Below, piece after piece: positions 1 to 8,880 of a DNA stretch of 64,000 nucleotides. This DNA is from an uncultured bacterium. GTDB lineage: Bacteria > Desulfobacterota > GWC2-55-46. The position numbers and the translations under genes were made by a program. The notes beneath the pieces were generated by a model that was not told where the DNA came from, did not search any database, and was given only the letters and a program-made list of their open reading frames with translations. Each line of letters opens with the position of its first letter. Positions within the stretch are counted from its first letter, which is position 1. The stretch is from NCBI GenBank assembly GCA_905339405.1, contig CAJPGC010000030.1:1-64000 (forward strand), read 5' to 3'.

Positions 1-777
1 CTCCACAATTTCTTCATAAACGTCTACTACAGCCCGGATGTAATAGGTGCCCGGAGTTGTTCCAGTGGCAATTGTATTGTTAAAGGTGCCGCTATGGCTC
101 GCGCCTCCCGAAAGAGACGGCACAGTCCCGCTGCCAAGGTATACCGAGCCTGTGCCGTTTACAGGATCGGTCGTACGATAAAAGTGAACACCCGTTCCTG
201 CTGAAACCGCTGTCCCAAGGTTCTGTACAGTATAGCCAATCGCTATATTCGTCCCTGCTGGTACAGTCGTGGGGGATGTAGTCAAATTGTTTATTACAAG
301 ATCTATCCCGCTTACATTCGACTCGATTGAATCAGAAGATATTTCCGAAACATTACCTGATTGGTCCTTGAATTCGGCATAAACAGTCTTGGTCCCATTT
401 CCTTCGGATAATGTCCAGGCTTTCGAAGCGCCATATGGCTCCCAGGCAGACCAGGTAGAGTTATCGTTGCTGAACCTCATCTCGGAAACGGCGCCGCTGT
501 TGTCATTCGCGGAGAGGCTAAGGGTTGCGGAGGTGGAAGCCGTACTTGCGGCCCCATTGTTAATGGATATTGAGCCGGTGGGAGGCAGAGTATCGTCTAC
601 GCTCATCGACACCATATTGCCGTTGGCGTCATATGTGTAATTGATTTCCGTTCCGTTGCCGTGGTCTATTTTAAGAAGACGGTTTGCGTTATCATATGTG
701 TATGTGGCCGAAAAGGCAGGCCCTCCAAAGGCGATTGTGGTCAGGAATATTAAGAGTAGGATTATTTTGGATTTCAT
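1..777 (-). CDS. Secreted YD-repeat/CARDB-domain protein, 3' end beyond window
   Basis: The frame is open from an ATG at 777 to the left edge: 259 codons with no stop, so the C-terminus is missing. Residues 1-24 form a Sec signal peptide (KSK, then a hydrophobic run ending near AFS-A). The mature protein begins with two RHS/YD-like units (TYTYDNANRLLKIDHGNGT and YTYDANGNMVSM), as if it were the tail of an RHS repeat array. A Thr/Ser-rich Ig-like segment follows (DDTLPPTGSISI, then YAEFKDQSGNVSE). The last stretch resembles a CARDB cell-adhesion domain (IDLVINNLTTSPTTVPAG, then GTYYIRAVVD). It is the last visible gene of the minus-strand series gspD, RHS toxin, immunity candidate. Export is well supported. 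An extracellular or adhesive role, or being another T2SS substrate, is inference. Confidence 0.75.
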   Translation of the reverse strand, partial: MKSKIILLLIFLTTIAFGGPAFSATYTYDNANRLLKIDHGNGTEINYTYDANGNMVSMSVDDTLPPTGSISINNGAASTASTSATLSLSANDNSGAVSEMRFSNDNSTWSAWEPYGASKAWTLSEGNGTKTVYAEFKDQSGNVSEISSDSIESNVSGIDLVINNLTTSPTTVPAGTNIAIGYTVQNLGTAVSAGTGVHFYRTTDPVNGTGSVYLGSGTVPSLSGGASHSGTFNNTIATGTTPGTYYIRAVVDVYEEIVE

Positions 778-882
778 AACGGACCGTCCTTTAAGATTCG
801 GAAGCTGCATCAAATTTAAAAAAATCTATTTAAGTTTCTATAGCAATGATGGTGCGCTGTTGCGCACCTTACAAAGCTGCAA

Positions 883-1368
883 TTAATTCTGCAAATTAAA
901 TTTATAATGGGTTTTCTCCCAAGCTTCAGATGGGAACTCACCATGACGAACTATACGCTCACTCAAAAGATTGTTCCGAAACTCAAGCGTTGCTGAATAG
1001 GATGTAGCCGCATCACCGCCAGTTAGAACAACTGCAAAACGTTTTTTCCCATTGTGAACTTCAATGCGCACTTTTCGCGGGTTCCCTAAATCAGCGAAGG
1101 AAGAGAGTGGTACAAACAACAAGTTTCCATTAACTTTAACTTCTAACACCTCTATAAAAGTACTTGGACACACATTTTCTGCACCCCAACGCCATGAAGC
1201 TGCTGTTTTACAAGGCTGAGACTCCGTAAAAGAGCTCACGACTACTCTTGCGCTAACCTCTCCGGTTTTCACGTCAAACTCTTTGTTTTTAGATAATTCA
1301 TTTGCACTACACGCAGCATAAAGCCAAATTGTTTGCAGAATTAATGAAAATGCTATAATCGTTTTCAT
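883..1368 (-). CDS. Exported small protein, probable immunity protein of the RHS toxin
   Basis: 161 aa. The N-terminus MKTIIAFSLILQTIWLYAAC is a signal peptide; the Cys at 20 could be a lipidation site, although the lipobox (LYAAC) is imperfect. The mature part is a beta-rich domain with cysteines near 53 and 67 and no family I recognise. The start lies 5 nt after the RHS toxin stop. Its Shine-Dalgarno (GAGG) occupies the last sense bases of the toxin gene and the two TAA triplets that follow, so translation should be coupled. Polymorphic toxins are typically followed by a cognate immunity gene. A peptidoglycan-directed toxin needs a periplasmic immunity protein, which matches the signal peptide. 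Function is inferred from position, coupling and localisation. The gene is AT-rich compared with the T2SS genes, like the toxin tip. Confidence 0.7.
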   Translation of the reverse strand: MKTIIAFSLILQTIWLYAACSANELSKNKEFDVKTGEVSARVVVSSFTESQPCKTAASWRWGAENVCPSTFIEVLEVKVNGNLLFVPLSSFADLGNPRKVRIEVHNGKKRFAVVLTGGDAATSYSATLEFRNNLLSERIVRHGEFPSEAWEKTHYKFNLQN

Positions 1369-1373
1369 TTTTA

Positions 1374-4300
1374 TTACCTCACCACTTCAACAACTTCGCC
1401 AGGAGGAATTTGATCTCTGTTCGGCGGAAGAATAATGCATCCATGTGATGCGTCGTTTTGCTTATTATTCCCATGTGCACGGAAACTATTACAATCGCGT
1501 CCAGTATTAAAGCATTCATTTCCTGTTAACGGTGTTAACGGAATGGTATTTCTACCAGTGTTAGAGCTAGTGTATGGGCTTCCGATCTCCCACGAGCCTC
1601 GCGGAATTGGGCCAACGTTTGGTACAGCTTGCATATTAGGATTATCTCGACCTGCGCCGGTACCTGAATAACCAGTTTCATTATAATACTTCACACCTGT
1701 CTGGTCGCTCACACAAGTCATTTGCCCCGTGCTCTGCGAATAAGTACACCGCAGCCCCGTTGGATCTTTCAAATTTACGGGATTATCTTGAACGTAACTA
1801 AATACATTCACATCCCCACCAGCGAACCCAATCGGGTCCTTTGAAACAAACCTACCAGCTTCAGGGTCATAGTACCTGGCCCTGTAATAGTACAGGCCTG
1901 TCTCGCTGTCGTATTCCCTTCCGGTGTAGGCGTAGGCGTTTCTTATTGTCTCCTCGCTCTTCGGGGCACCAAAAGAGTCGTAGGCATACCTGTTGACCAC
2001 GGCTTGGGCACCATCGGTCATCGAGGTTATGGAGCCGAGGCCGTCTGCGTGGTAATAGTAGGTCTGGCCATCCCTCGTGAGAGAAAGCGGTTCGTCTATG
2101 CCGGGGCCGTGAATGTAGGCCGTGGTGGTCGTTATCGTATTGCCGTTCTGGGTCCTTTCAAGCAACTCAAGGATTATGTCCTCGTTCTCATAGACATAGG
2201 AGTACTTGTAAGTCGTCGGAATGCCGCTCTCGTAGGTAGATACGTTCTTCTCTATCCTTCTCCCGAACGGGTCGTACTTGAAGGTTACGCTATCGGCGTT
2301 GGGGTTGCCCGTCACCTGCCGTGTGGCGCTTACGATCCTGTTCTCGTAGTCATAGGCATAGCTCTGTATAAAAGTGTTTGCTTTTGAATAAGCCGGGCCG
2401 TCAGTCCTGTTGCCTACTGCATCGTAGGTAAATGCCTCGTTTGTTTGCGAGAAAATGGGGTTCTGTGCCGTCTGTGCAGGCTGGGACTGGGTCAGCCTGT
2501 AAGTCAGGTCATACGAATAGGCATACTGGTACTCATTATCCGCCCTGGTCAGCCTGTTACCGACAGCGTCAAGAGTGTAGGTGAAAGTATCAATAACCGA
2601 ATTACCTGAAGTCCTGTATTCAAGGGTGGTGAGCCTGCTACGGGTGTCATAGGCATAGGCCGCATTGACACCGTTGGGATAGGAAAGTGCCGTCCTCCTG
2701 TCAGCGTTGTCATAGGTGAATGAGAAAGCCTGCCCGGCCTGTGGAATTATCTGGGTGAGCCTGCTGTCGTTGTCATAGGTGTACTGTATGACTCTGCCAT
2801 CAGGAGTGGTCATTTGGGTGCGGTTGCCGCGGGTGTCATAGGCATAGCTTATTGTCCTGCTGTTCGAATCCACAACCGAGGTCACCCGGCCATTGGCGTC
2901 AAAGGTGAAGTTGTAGGCGATATTTGCGTTCGCCGCGCTGGTTATGTGGTCTTTTGAATCGTACTGGTATGTCGCTGTCGTCTGGTCAGGGTAGTTTATT
3001 GAAGTGAGCCTGTCCAAATCGTCATAAGTGTAGGTTGTAATCGCGTTGTTGGCGGCCGTCCTTGAAGTCAGGTTGCCCTTGGAATCATAGGAGTAGGAGA
3101 CGGTATTCCCAAGAGGGTCTGTTTCAGTCAGCACCCTCCCCAGCTTGTCATAGGTGAAGTTGGTGGCATTGGTGCGGGCGTCAGTCAGGGCCGTAAGCTT
3201 GTTTACTCCCCCGGTGCAGGAACCGCAACCTGTGCTGCCATAGGTAAAGGTCGTCACCTGGTTCATTGCGTTGGTTTCGGAAGTGACGAGGTTGTCGGAA
3301 TTGTAAGTATACGAGGTGTTTCGGCTGTTGGCGTCCGTAACGGAGACGACATTGCCGTTGGCGTCATAGCTGAACTGGGTCACGGCATTCCCCGGCTGGG
3401 TCGCAGTCGCAAGCCTGCCGAGGCTGTCATAAGTAAAGGCGGTCACCGCACCGGCGGCTTCGGTCTGGCTAAGGGGTATTCCAGCAGAGTCGTAGGTGAA
3501 GGCCGTCGTCCCGCTGGCCGGGTCGGTTATTGAGGTCAGGTTATTGCTGGCGTCGTAGACGAGCGTTGTCTGGTTCGAAGAGGCATCTATTGTAGCCGTG
3601 AGGTTCCCGCGAGAGTCGTACTGGAACTGGGTCGTGGCCCCGGACGCGTCGACGATCGATGTCAGGTTCCCGTTCGAATCGTAAGTATAAGTTATAGTCG
3701 TGTTGCTGGTAACATCCCTCTCAGTCAATACCTGTCCGAAGGAATTGTAGGTGAACTCGGTCACCTGCCACAGCTCGTTAGTCTTGGTGAGCATGTTCCC
3801 GGAGCCGTCGTAGGTATACGTCGAATAAGTGCCGTCAGGGTTCGTAGTCCTGGTAAGGTTCCTGTCCTCGTCATAGATGTAATGCGTGACATTCCCCAGG
3901 GGGTCTGTCATGTCAAGGACGGTATCCTGGACCGAGTCGTATTTGAAAATCCAGACGCCTCCGTCGCGCTCGGTGACGGTCGCGGTATCTGTCGTCTGGT
4001 CATATGCGAACGACTTCGTCCGGTTCTGTGCGTCCGTGGAAGACGTCATCCGGCCCTGGGCATCATAGGCATAAGTCACCACATTGCCGTTAGGGTCGGT
4101 CTTGGTCTGCATCCTGCCGCCGGCATTGTACGTGTAGCTCCAGTCAGCATTTGCCGGGCCGTTTACGGAGGAAAGGTTGCCGCTTGCATTGTATGAAAGA
4201 ATGGTATTCTGGTTATCAACGGAAGTGAACTGGGTCACGCGGCCATTTCCGTCATAGGAGAGCTGTATCACCCTGCCGTTGCGGTCGGTTATTGAAGTAA

Positions 4301-5468
4301 GGTTCCCGTTCGTATAAGAAAGAAGAGTTGAATTGCCGTTCCGGTCGGTGATAGAGGTAAGCTTGCCTGAGGCGTTGAACTGGTAGACGATGCCCTCTTT
4401 GGTGGCCCGGGTATATGTGCCATCGCCGTTCTTTACTATCGACGAATACTCGGGAAGGCGGGCCTCGGGATAATAGACCCCGTTGTTGATCCAGAAATAA
4501 ACAGTATTTCCGCCTACAACTTTCAGAGCAAGTGAAGTGCCGTTATCTTCGGAAATGTTAATGTCATAGGCATGGGTCCAGCCGTTCCCCAGGGGGCCGG
4601 AATATGCAGAAAGAGAGTTGTAGAATATCTGGAAGTCCTGAGAGAGGTCCTGGTCATGGTTCAGGTTGCCGCTGGAGATCTTTGTCGTCGAATTTGAGTG
4701 CTTATTCGTTTCACAGCTAAGCCCTATGCAGGACTCGTCTGTCTGACCGTTATTGTTGTTATCCCGTAAATCGCATACCTCAATGCCTTCATCGACCTGG
4801 CCGTTGCAGTTGTTGTCGATGCCATCGCCGGGAATTTCATCGGCCTCAGTACCTAAATTCGAGGGGTCGCCGCAGTTCTGGACGCAATCTATTTGAGCTC
4901 CATTTTTGCCAGTGCATTGGTCAATGGTATACACCGCAATCGGAGTATCATAGGATGCACAATTCGTGCTCGATTTCAAATAACCATGCCAGCAGGTTCC
5001 GCCAGATCCTGCAGTAGCTGGGAAAACATACCCTGTTCCACCAAATTCGGGCGGATTATAAGTTTTATGACCATCACAGTACAAATATACTGTTTGACGT
5101 GAAATACCCCCATAATAAGCACCGTAATAAGGAGGAGCGTAAGCAGGATTAGTTGTTTTAGTATATGGACCAGACCCATATAAAAAAGTATTATCACCGG
5201 AACATGAGGACACATAAGACGCAATATTATCATGTAAAACGGTATCCAGTTTGTAATAATAAAGCCAATACGCGTAACGATTATTCGCGTTACACCGCTT
5301 TTTGAGGGTCAAGATATTTGCTGTTTTTTCAATCCAATAAAAACAGCCAGATCCCGGCGGATGCGCTTTTATATAATTTTCAACATCTGTATAAGTAGAA
5401 GCAGCTGAAATTACTGGGAAAAACAGCAGGAGAAATACAACAAGGATGGAAGTTTTTTTCAGCGGCAC
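1374..5468 (-). CDS. Secreted RHS/YD-repeat polymorphic toxin with C-terminal Tlde1-like (DUF2778) domain
   Basis: 1364 aa, GTG start. A signal peptide covers residues 1-24, followed by a Tyr/Cys-rich N-terminal region. Two MopE-like putative metal-binding motifs lie near 210-250 (DGIDNNCNGQVDEG and DNNNNGQTDESC). A DUF6531-like segment follows near 250-350, then about 30 YD repeats to about 1130. The RHS core (YYYHADGLGSITSM, YYYRARYYDPEAGRF) ends at DPTGL near 1239. The last 125 residues are a variable tip with the hallmarks of the Tlde1/DUF2778 L,D-transpeptidase-like fold: VGPIPRGSWEIG, FRAHG (His 1332) and SHGC (Cys 1344), the expected His/Cys catalytic pair. Tlde1 effectors cut or exchange D-amino acids in peptidoglycan tetrapeptides. 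RHS shells encapsulate their own tip toxin. The gene starts 97 nt after gspD and has a Sec signal, so T2SS export is plausible. The first ~170 codons and the tip are AT-richer than the repeat body. Confidence 0.88.
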   Translation of the reverse strand: MPLKKTSILVVFLLLFFPVISAASTYTDVENYIKAHPPGSGCFYWIEKTANILTLKKRCNANNRYAYWLYYYKLDTVLHDNIASYVSSCSGDNTFLYGSGPYTKTTNPAYAPPYYGAYYGGISRQTVYLYCDGHKTYNPPEFGGTGYVFPATAGSGGTCWHGYLKSSTNCASYDTPIAVYTIDQCTGKNGAQIDCVQNCGDPSNLGTEADEIPGDGIDNNCNGQVDEGIEVCDLRDNNNNGQTDESCIGLSCETNKHSNSTTKISSGNLNHDQDLSQDFQIFYNSLSAYSGPLGNGWTHAYDINISEDNGTSLALKVVGGNTVYFWINNGVYYPEARLPEYSSIVKNGDGTYTRATKEGIVYQFNASGKLTSITDRNGNSTLLSYTNGNLTSITDRNGRVIQLSYDGNGRVTQFTSVDNQNTILSYNASGNLSSVNGPANADWSYTYNAGGRMQTKTDPNGNVVTYAYDAQGRMTSSTDAQNRTKSFAYDQTTDTATVTERDGGVWIFKYDSVQDTVLDMTDPLGNVTHYIYDEDRNLTRTTNPDGTYSTYTYDGSGNMLTKTNELWQVTEFTYNSFGQVLTERDVTSNTTITYTYDSNGNLTSIVDASGATTQFQYDSRGNLTATIDASSNQTTLVYDASNNLTSITDPASGTTAFTYDSAGIPLSQTEAAGAVTAFTYDSLGRLATATQPGNAVTQFSYDANGNVVSVTDANSRNTSYTYNSDNLVTSETNAMNQVTTFTYGSTGCGSCTGGVNKLTALTDARTNATNFTYDKLGRVLTETDPLGNTVSYSYDSKGNLTSRTAANNAITTYTYDDLDRLTSINYPDQTTATYQYDSKDHITSAANANIAYNFTFDANGRVTSVVDSNSRTISYAYDTRGNRTQMTTPDGRVIQYTYDNDSRLTQIIPQAGQAFSFTYDNADRRTALSYPNGVNAAYAYDTRSRLTTLEYRTSGNSVIDTFTYTLDAVGNRLTRADNEYQYAYSYDLTYRLTQSQPAQTAQNPIFSQTNEAFTYDAVGNRTDGPAYSKANTFIQSYAYDYENRIVSATRQVTGNPNADSVTFKYDPFGRRIEKNVSTYESGIPTTYKYSYVYENEDIILELLERTQNGNTITTTTAYIHGPGIDEPLSLTRDGQTYYYHADGLGSITSMTDGAQAVVNRYAYDSFGAPKSEETIRNAYAYTGREYDSETGLYYYRARYYDPEAGRFVSKDPIGFAGGDVNVFSYVQDNPVNLKDPTGLRCTYSQSTGQMTCVSDQTGVKYYNETGYSGTGAGRDNPNMQAVPNVGPIPRGSWEIGSPYTSSNTGRNTIPLTPLTGNECFNTGRDCNSFRAHGNNKQNDASHGCIILPPNRDQIPPGEVVEVVR

Positions 5469-5565
5469 GGAGTCACAACCTTTGCTTTTTCAGAAAAGCT
5501 GTACTTTTGATACCATACCTTTACTCAATATGCCAGCTGTATTTCAGTACAGGTTATGATTTTTT

Positions 5566-7785
5566 TCAGGGCTTATTTTTTAGTTGATTTTTGAGGTCCT
5601 CGAGCTTATCTCTTACCTCATCCGTAGCCAAAGATGCTTGCGCTGAATCCGAGATCACACGGGGCGTAATCAGGATTATGAGTTCCGTCTTACCGTCTAT
5701 GCGGGTGGAAAACTTGAAAAGATTGCCGAGGACAGGGATTTTGCTGAGAAAAGGTATTCCTGAGTCGGTCCTGTCCTTCCTTTCCTGAATAAGACCGCCA
5801 ATCACTAGAGTCTGCCTGTCTTTAGCGACTATGGAAGTCTCAGCCTCTCTCTTGGTGAACGAAGGGTAGGTCCTGTCCCCGACGGTCCTGTCGGTGGATT
5901 TATCGCTCACCTCCTGCCTTACGGTCATGGCGACCATGCCGCCTTCCGTGATATGGGGAGTCACCGTAAGGATAACGCCCGTTTTCCGGTATTCAATATT
6001 CTGAATAAGTCCGCCTGTACCGGTTACCGCGGTCTGTGTGGACTGGGTCGCGACAGGCTCATCGCTGCCCACGTTGATTGAAGCCTTTTCATAATTTTTG
6101 ACGACAATATGCGGGTTGCTCAGCACGTTTATTTTGCCGGTCGTGGCGAGCGCCTGGATGGCGGCGAAAAATCTGCTGGAATCCGTCGTGAAAGCGGTCA
6201 GTCCTGAGGGTGCGCCAGCACCTATCGGGGCAGAAATCGCGCCCCTCGGATCATTTATAATCGATGAAAAAATTCCCGTGTTCTGCTGGAGATTGAAGTT
6301 GTCCGTAAGAGCCGACCACTGTATACCGAACTTCGTGGTCTCATCCAGCTTCACTTCAAGAATGAGAGCGTCTATAAGGACCTGCTTGGGTATGCGGTCA
6401 AGTTCCTGAATGGTACTCAGCATAGTCTGATAATCCCTTTGTGAAGACTGGATGATAAGGGCGTTCGATGGCTCGTACAGGAATATTTTTACGTCCTCGC
6501 CTACCGGGCTTAAAGCCATGGCAGCGCCCGGGCTTGCAAGCCCGGCCGGTCTTTTGCCGCTGAATAGCTGCTCCAGTATGGTTTTGACATTCGAAGCTTT
6601 ATCGTTCTGGACATAATAGGTGTGTATGGAAGAGCTTTCCCCTGACGCCCTCTTATCAAGACGCTCCAGCCATTCCTTTACTGAGGACAGCAGCTGAGTA
6701 TTCGACGAGAGCACCAATAAGCTGTTCAACCTCTCGATCGGCACTATCGAAAGCTGGGTTGTGTCCTTGCCGAAACCGAGGGCCGAAAGGATCTCCGCTA
6801 TCTCCTTGTTCAACGTCTTTATGTCGACGTTAGTCACTGGGACCATTTCCATGTGCATCCGCTTGAACGCGTCGACGTCCAGCGTTTCAATAAACTCCAG
6901 GGACTTTCTTATATTGGACGAGCTGTCAGTCAGAATAAGCGTATTTGTTTTTGTATAAACGGTTATGTTCCCCGCCTGGGAGAGCATGGGCTTTAAAATC
7001 TGCATTACGTCATTGGCTGATATGAACTCGATCGGGACGATCGCGTTCACCAAACCGTCGCCATTCTGCAGGTCTGCAAGCCTGGGACCGTTCAAAAGGT
7101 CAAGCCCCCTCTGCCTGGCCGAGGCAGCCTGAACGATTTTATAATACGGTCCTGCCTTTACAGCCGACAAGCCGTTGAGTTCAAGTATCGATTCAAAAAT
7201 ACTGAACATCTCCTTTTTCGGCACCGGCTTGGTGGTCTGGACGGTTATCTTCGCATTCACGCCGGGGGCTATGACGAAGTTCTCACCGGTAATGTCAGCG
7301 ACCGTGCGGAGTATGTCCTTCAAACTGGCTTCATTGAAATTGAGGACAGCCGTTCCGGGCTCGAGCTTCTGCGCAGGCTTTGAAGGTCTCAGTTCGGGCG
7401 GCTCCGCCGGATTTTCCGCAAGCGCAGTCGGCTGGGGCGGCTGCGCAGGTATAAGAACCGGTCCCGGCGTACCGGCGGCTGGAATGGTTTCCTGGGCGGA
7501 ATAGGTCTGTACGCCAGGCGCGTCCGCTTTTTTTTCACTCGCGGGCATTAGTACGGGAGCCACTTCGTTGATGATTTGATTTCTCTCGCCTGGAGGTATT
7601 GGAGCAGGCGGCAGCACCCGGAGCCTGGGCGCCGGAGGCTTCTGAGCGCCGGTACTCCTGCCGTTCACCTGTTCGGCTTTCACAGGCTGAGCATCGTCCG
7701 CGAAAACAGGCCCAACCAGCAGCGCAAACAATATTGTCTGAACGAAAAACCGTTTTCCAATTCTGAACGAGCTTGAATTCATCAT
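5566..7785 (-). CDS. gspD: Type II secretion secretin GspD (system 1)
   Basis: 739 aa, start MMNSSSF with a signal peptide ending near VFA-DD. Residues 30-140 are a Pro/Ala-rich linker unusual in standard GspD. The N0 domain follows (NFNEASLKDILRTVADITG), then N1-N3 repeats (IVPIEFISANDVMQILKPML and related) and the secretin channel domain. The channel carries GTGGLIQNIEYRKTGVILTV, SFTKREAETSIVAKDRQTLV and the terminal GKTELIILITPRVI. The outer-membrane secretin multimer is the exit pore of the T2SS. Here it is the last T2SS gene of the operon, downstream of gspC, and the RHS toxin follows it. The opposite arrangement (gspC-gspD first) is seen in the second T2SS of this window. Confidence 0.95.
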   Translation of the reverse strand: MMNSSSFRIGKRFFVQTILFALLVGPVFADDAQPVKAEQVNGRSTGAQKPPAPRLRVLPPAPIPPGERNQIINEVAPVLMPASEKKADAPGVQTYSAQETIPAAGTPGPVLIPAQPPQPTALAENPAEPPELRPSKPAQKLEPGTAVLNFNEASLKDILRTVADITGENFVIAPGVNAKITVQTTKPVPKKEMFSIFESILELNGLSAVKAGPYYKIVQAASARQRGLDLLNGPRLADLQNGDGLVNAIVPIEFISANDVMQILKPMLSQAGNITVYTKTNTLILTDSSSNIRKSLEFIETLDVDAFKRMHMEMVPVTNVDIKTLNKEIAEILSALGFGKDTTQLSIVPIERLNSLLVLSSNTQLLSSVKEWLERLDKRASGESSSIHTYYVQNDKASNVKTILEQLFSGKRPAGLASPGAAMALSPVGEDVKIFLYEPSNALIIQSSQRDYQTMLSTIQELDRIPKQVLIDALILEVKLDETTKFGIQWSALTDNFNLQQNTGIFSSIINDPRGAISAPIGAGAPSGLTAFTTDSSRFFAAIQALATTGKINVLSNPHIVVKNYEKASINVGSDEPVATQSTQTAVTGTGGLIQNIEYRKTGVILTVTPHITEGGMVAMTVRQEVSDKSTDRTVGDRTYPSFTKREAETSIVAKDRQTLVIGGLIQERKDRTDSGIPFLSKIPVLGNLFKFSTRIDGKTELIILITPRVISDSAQASLATDEVRDKLEDLKNQLKNKP

Positions 7786-7821
7786 CTACGTCTCCGAATG
7801 CGCACCATTTTCAAAACAAAT

Positions 7822-8328
7822 CTAGTTGGCCGGTACAATTCTCAGCGGCTCACCATCTCTATCAAGCAAGACCTGCCCCGGTCCAATCTCATTTATCACG
7901 AACTCTTCTATTATGTCTCCAACGGCGTAATAATTCCGTTTACCGCCATGCTCGATTATGGCTTTTCGCTCGTCGTCCATGAGAATGGTCCCTATCAGGA
8001 CGAGCCCCGGAGGAGGCCTTTTTGGCGGCGGCGGTGGCTCAGGGGGAGGGGCTGGTTTCACTGGTGGAGGCGCAGGCTTTGGAATGAATTTGCGCCTCGA
8101 TTCCTTGAATAAGTCCTTTTCCACTATCACATCGTAAGAGACTTGCGAAACCTTCACCGGCTCTTTTTTCGAAACGGCTTTCTTTTCAATAGATATATCG
8201 TCGAAGTCCGGCACTGGTTTAAGCCAAATAGCGCCAAGCCAGACGGCAAGAAAAACACAAACCGCTAAAAGAGCCACGTTCAAGACCCGTATTTTGCCGA
8301 AGCCGATTATCTCCAAAAACTTCCCCAC
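7822..8328 (-). CDS. gspC: GspC/PulC-like inner-membrane T2SS protein without PDZ domain (system 1)
   Basis: 168 aa. A single membrane segment lies near 15-36 (VLNVALLAVCVFLAVWLGAI). A periplasmic linker follows, then a Pro-rich hinge (PAPPPVKPAPPPEPPPPPKR). The C-terminal homology-region-like module starts at GLVLIGTILMDDERKAIIEH. The HR domain of GspC contacts the secretin N0 domain, which fits its position just before gspD. It ends at RIVPAN with no PDZ or coiled-coil domain, so it is much shorter than GspC of system 2 (302 aa). Its start is adjacent to the gspM stop. Short GspC/GspN-like proteins of this type occur in other deltaproteobacterial-style systems; substrate selection may be handled differently. 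Confidence 0.8.
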   Translation of the reverse strand: MGKFLEIIGFGKIRVLNVALLAVCVFLAVWLGAIWLKPVPDFDDISIEKKAVSKKEPVKVSQVSYDVIVEKDLFKESRRKFIPKPAPPPVKPAPPPEPPPPPKRPPPGLVLIGTILMDDERKAIIEHGGKRNYYAVGDIIEEFVINEIGPGQVLLDRDGEPLRIVPAN

Positions 8329-8880
8329 TTAATTCTTCATCGCTCCCTGTATCACGAGAGTAACGTCGAGCATGGCGTTGTCAGATGCCTTTATGATTAC
8401 CGACGCGACACCCGTTGCAGGGTTTGACGCATGCAGGTCGGCCAGGAGCCCCTTTAACCCGGACAGGCCTGTTTTGAGCTGAAATTCGATGGGCACCACG
8501 GTATAAGCCCCGGCCTCAAGGGGCTTGAGAGGCCGTTCAGAGATGACGGTCACAGTGTTCTTTGAGGCAGCGGACTTAAAAGCTTTCTGCACCAATGCGG
8601 CTGCTATTGAAGGCTTGTCAGATTTTATAAGTCCTTCCTCAAGCGCATGGAGGCGGTCTGTTTCTCTTTTGACGTCCCCTTCGCCGCCTCGCTGGACAGC
8701 TGAGGCCAGTAGGGCTAAAGTTTCTTTTTTCAATTCAATGTCCTTCTGGACACCGGCATGGAAATTGTAAAAGGCTTTTAAGGCTATCAAAGCGGAAAGC
8801 AGCATAATGAGCGCTATCCCGTAGGCGAGCCTTTTATTTTCAGCCGCTATTTTCGAGAGAAATTCGACAAGGGCCTTCAA
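8329..8880 (-). CDS. gspM: T2SS inner-membrane protein GspM (system 1)
   Basis: 183 aa with one N-terminal membrane segment near 18-38 (AYGIALIMLLSALIALKAFY). A coiled-coil region follows, then a ferredoxin-like C-terminal domain of the GspM/PilO type (GAYTVVPIEFQLKTGLSGLK, then NAMLDVTLVIQGAM). GspM pairs with GspL to couple the GspE ATPase to the inner-membrane platform. It overlaps the end of gspL by 4 nt and abuts gspC, so all three are translated from one message. Identification rests on fold-like pattern and operon position, because GspM sequences are poorly conserved. Confidence 0.82.
   Translation of the reverse strand: MKALVEFLSKIAAENKRLAYGIALIMLLSALIALKAFYNFHAGVQKDIELKKETLALLASAVQRGGEGDVKRETDRLHALEEGLIKSDKPSIAAALVQKAFKSAASKNTVTVISERPLKPLEAGAYTVVPIEFQLKTGLSGLKGLLADLHASNPATGVASVIIKASDNAMLDVTLVIQGAMKN

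Noticed and set aside
1374..4700. CRISPR-like or minisatellite array
   Set aside because: The repetitive DNA here encodes degenerate YD repeats of the RHS protein with variable spacing; no identical short repeats with unique spacers exist in the window.
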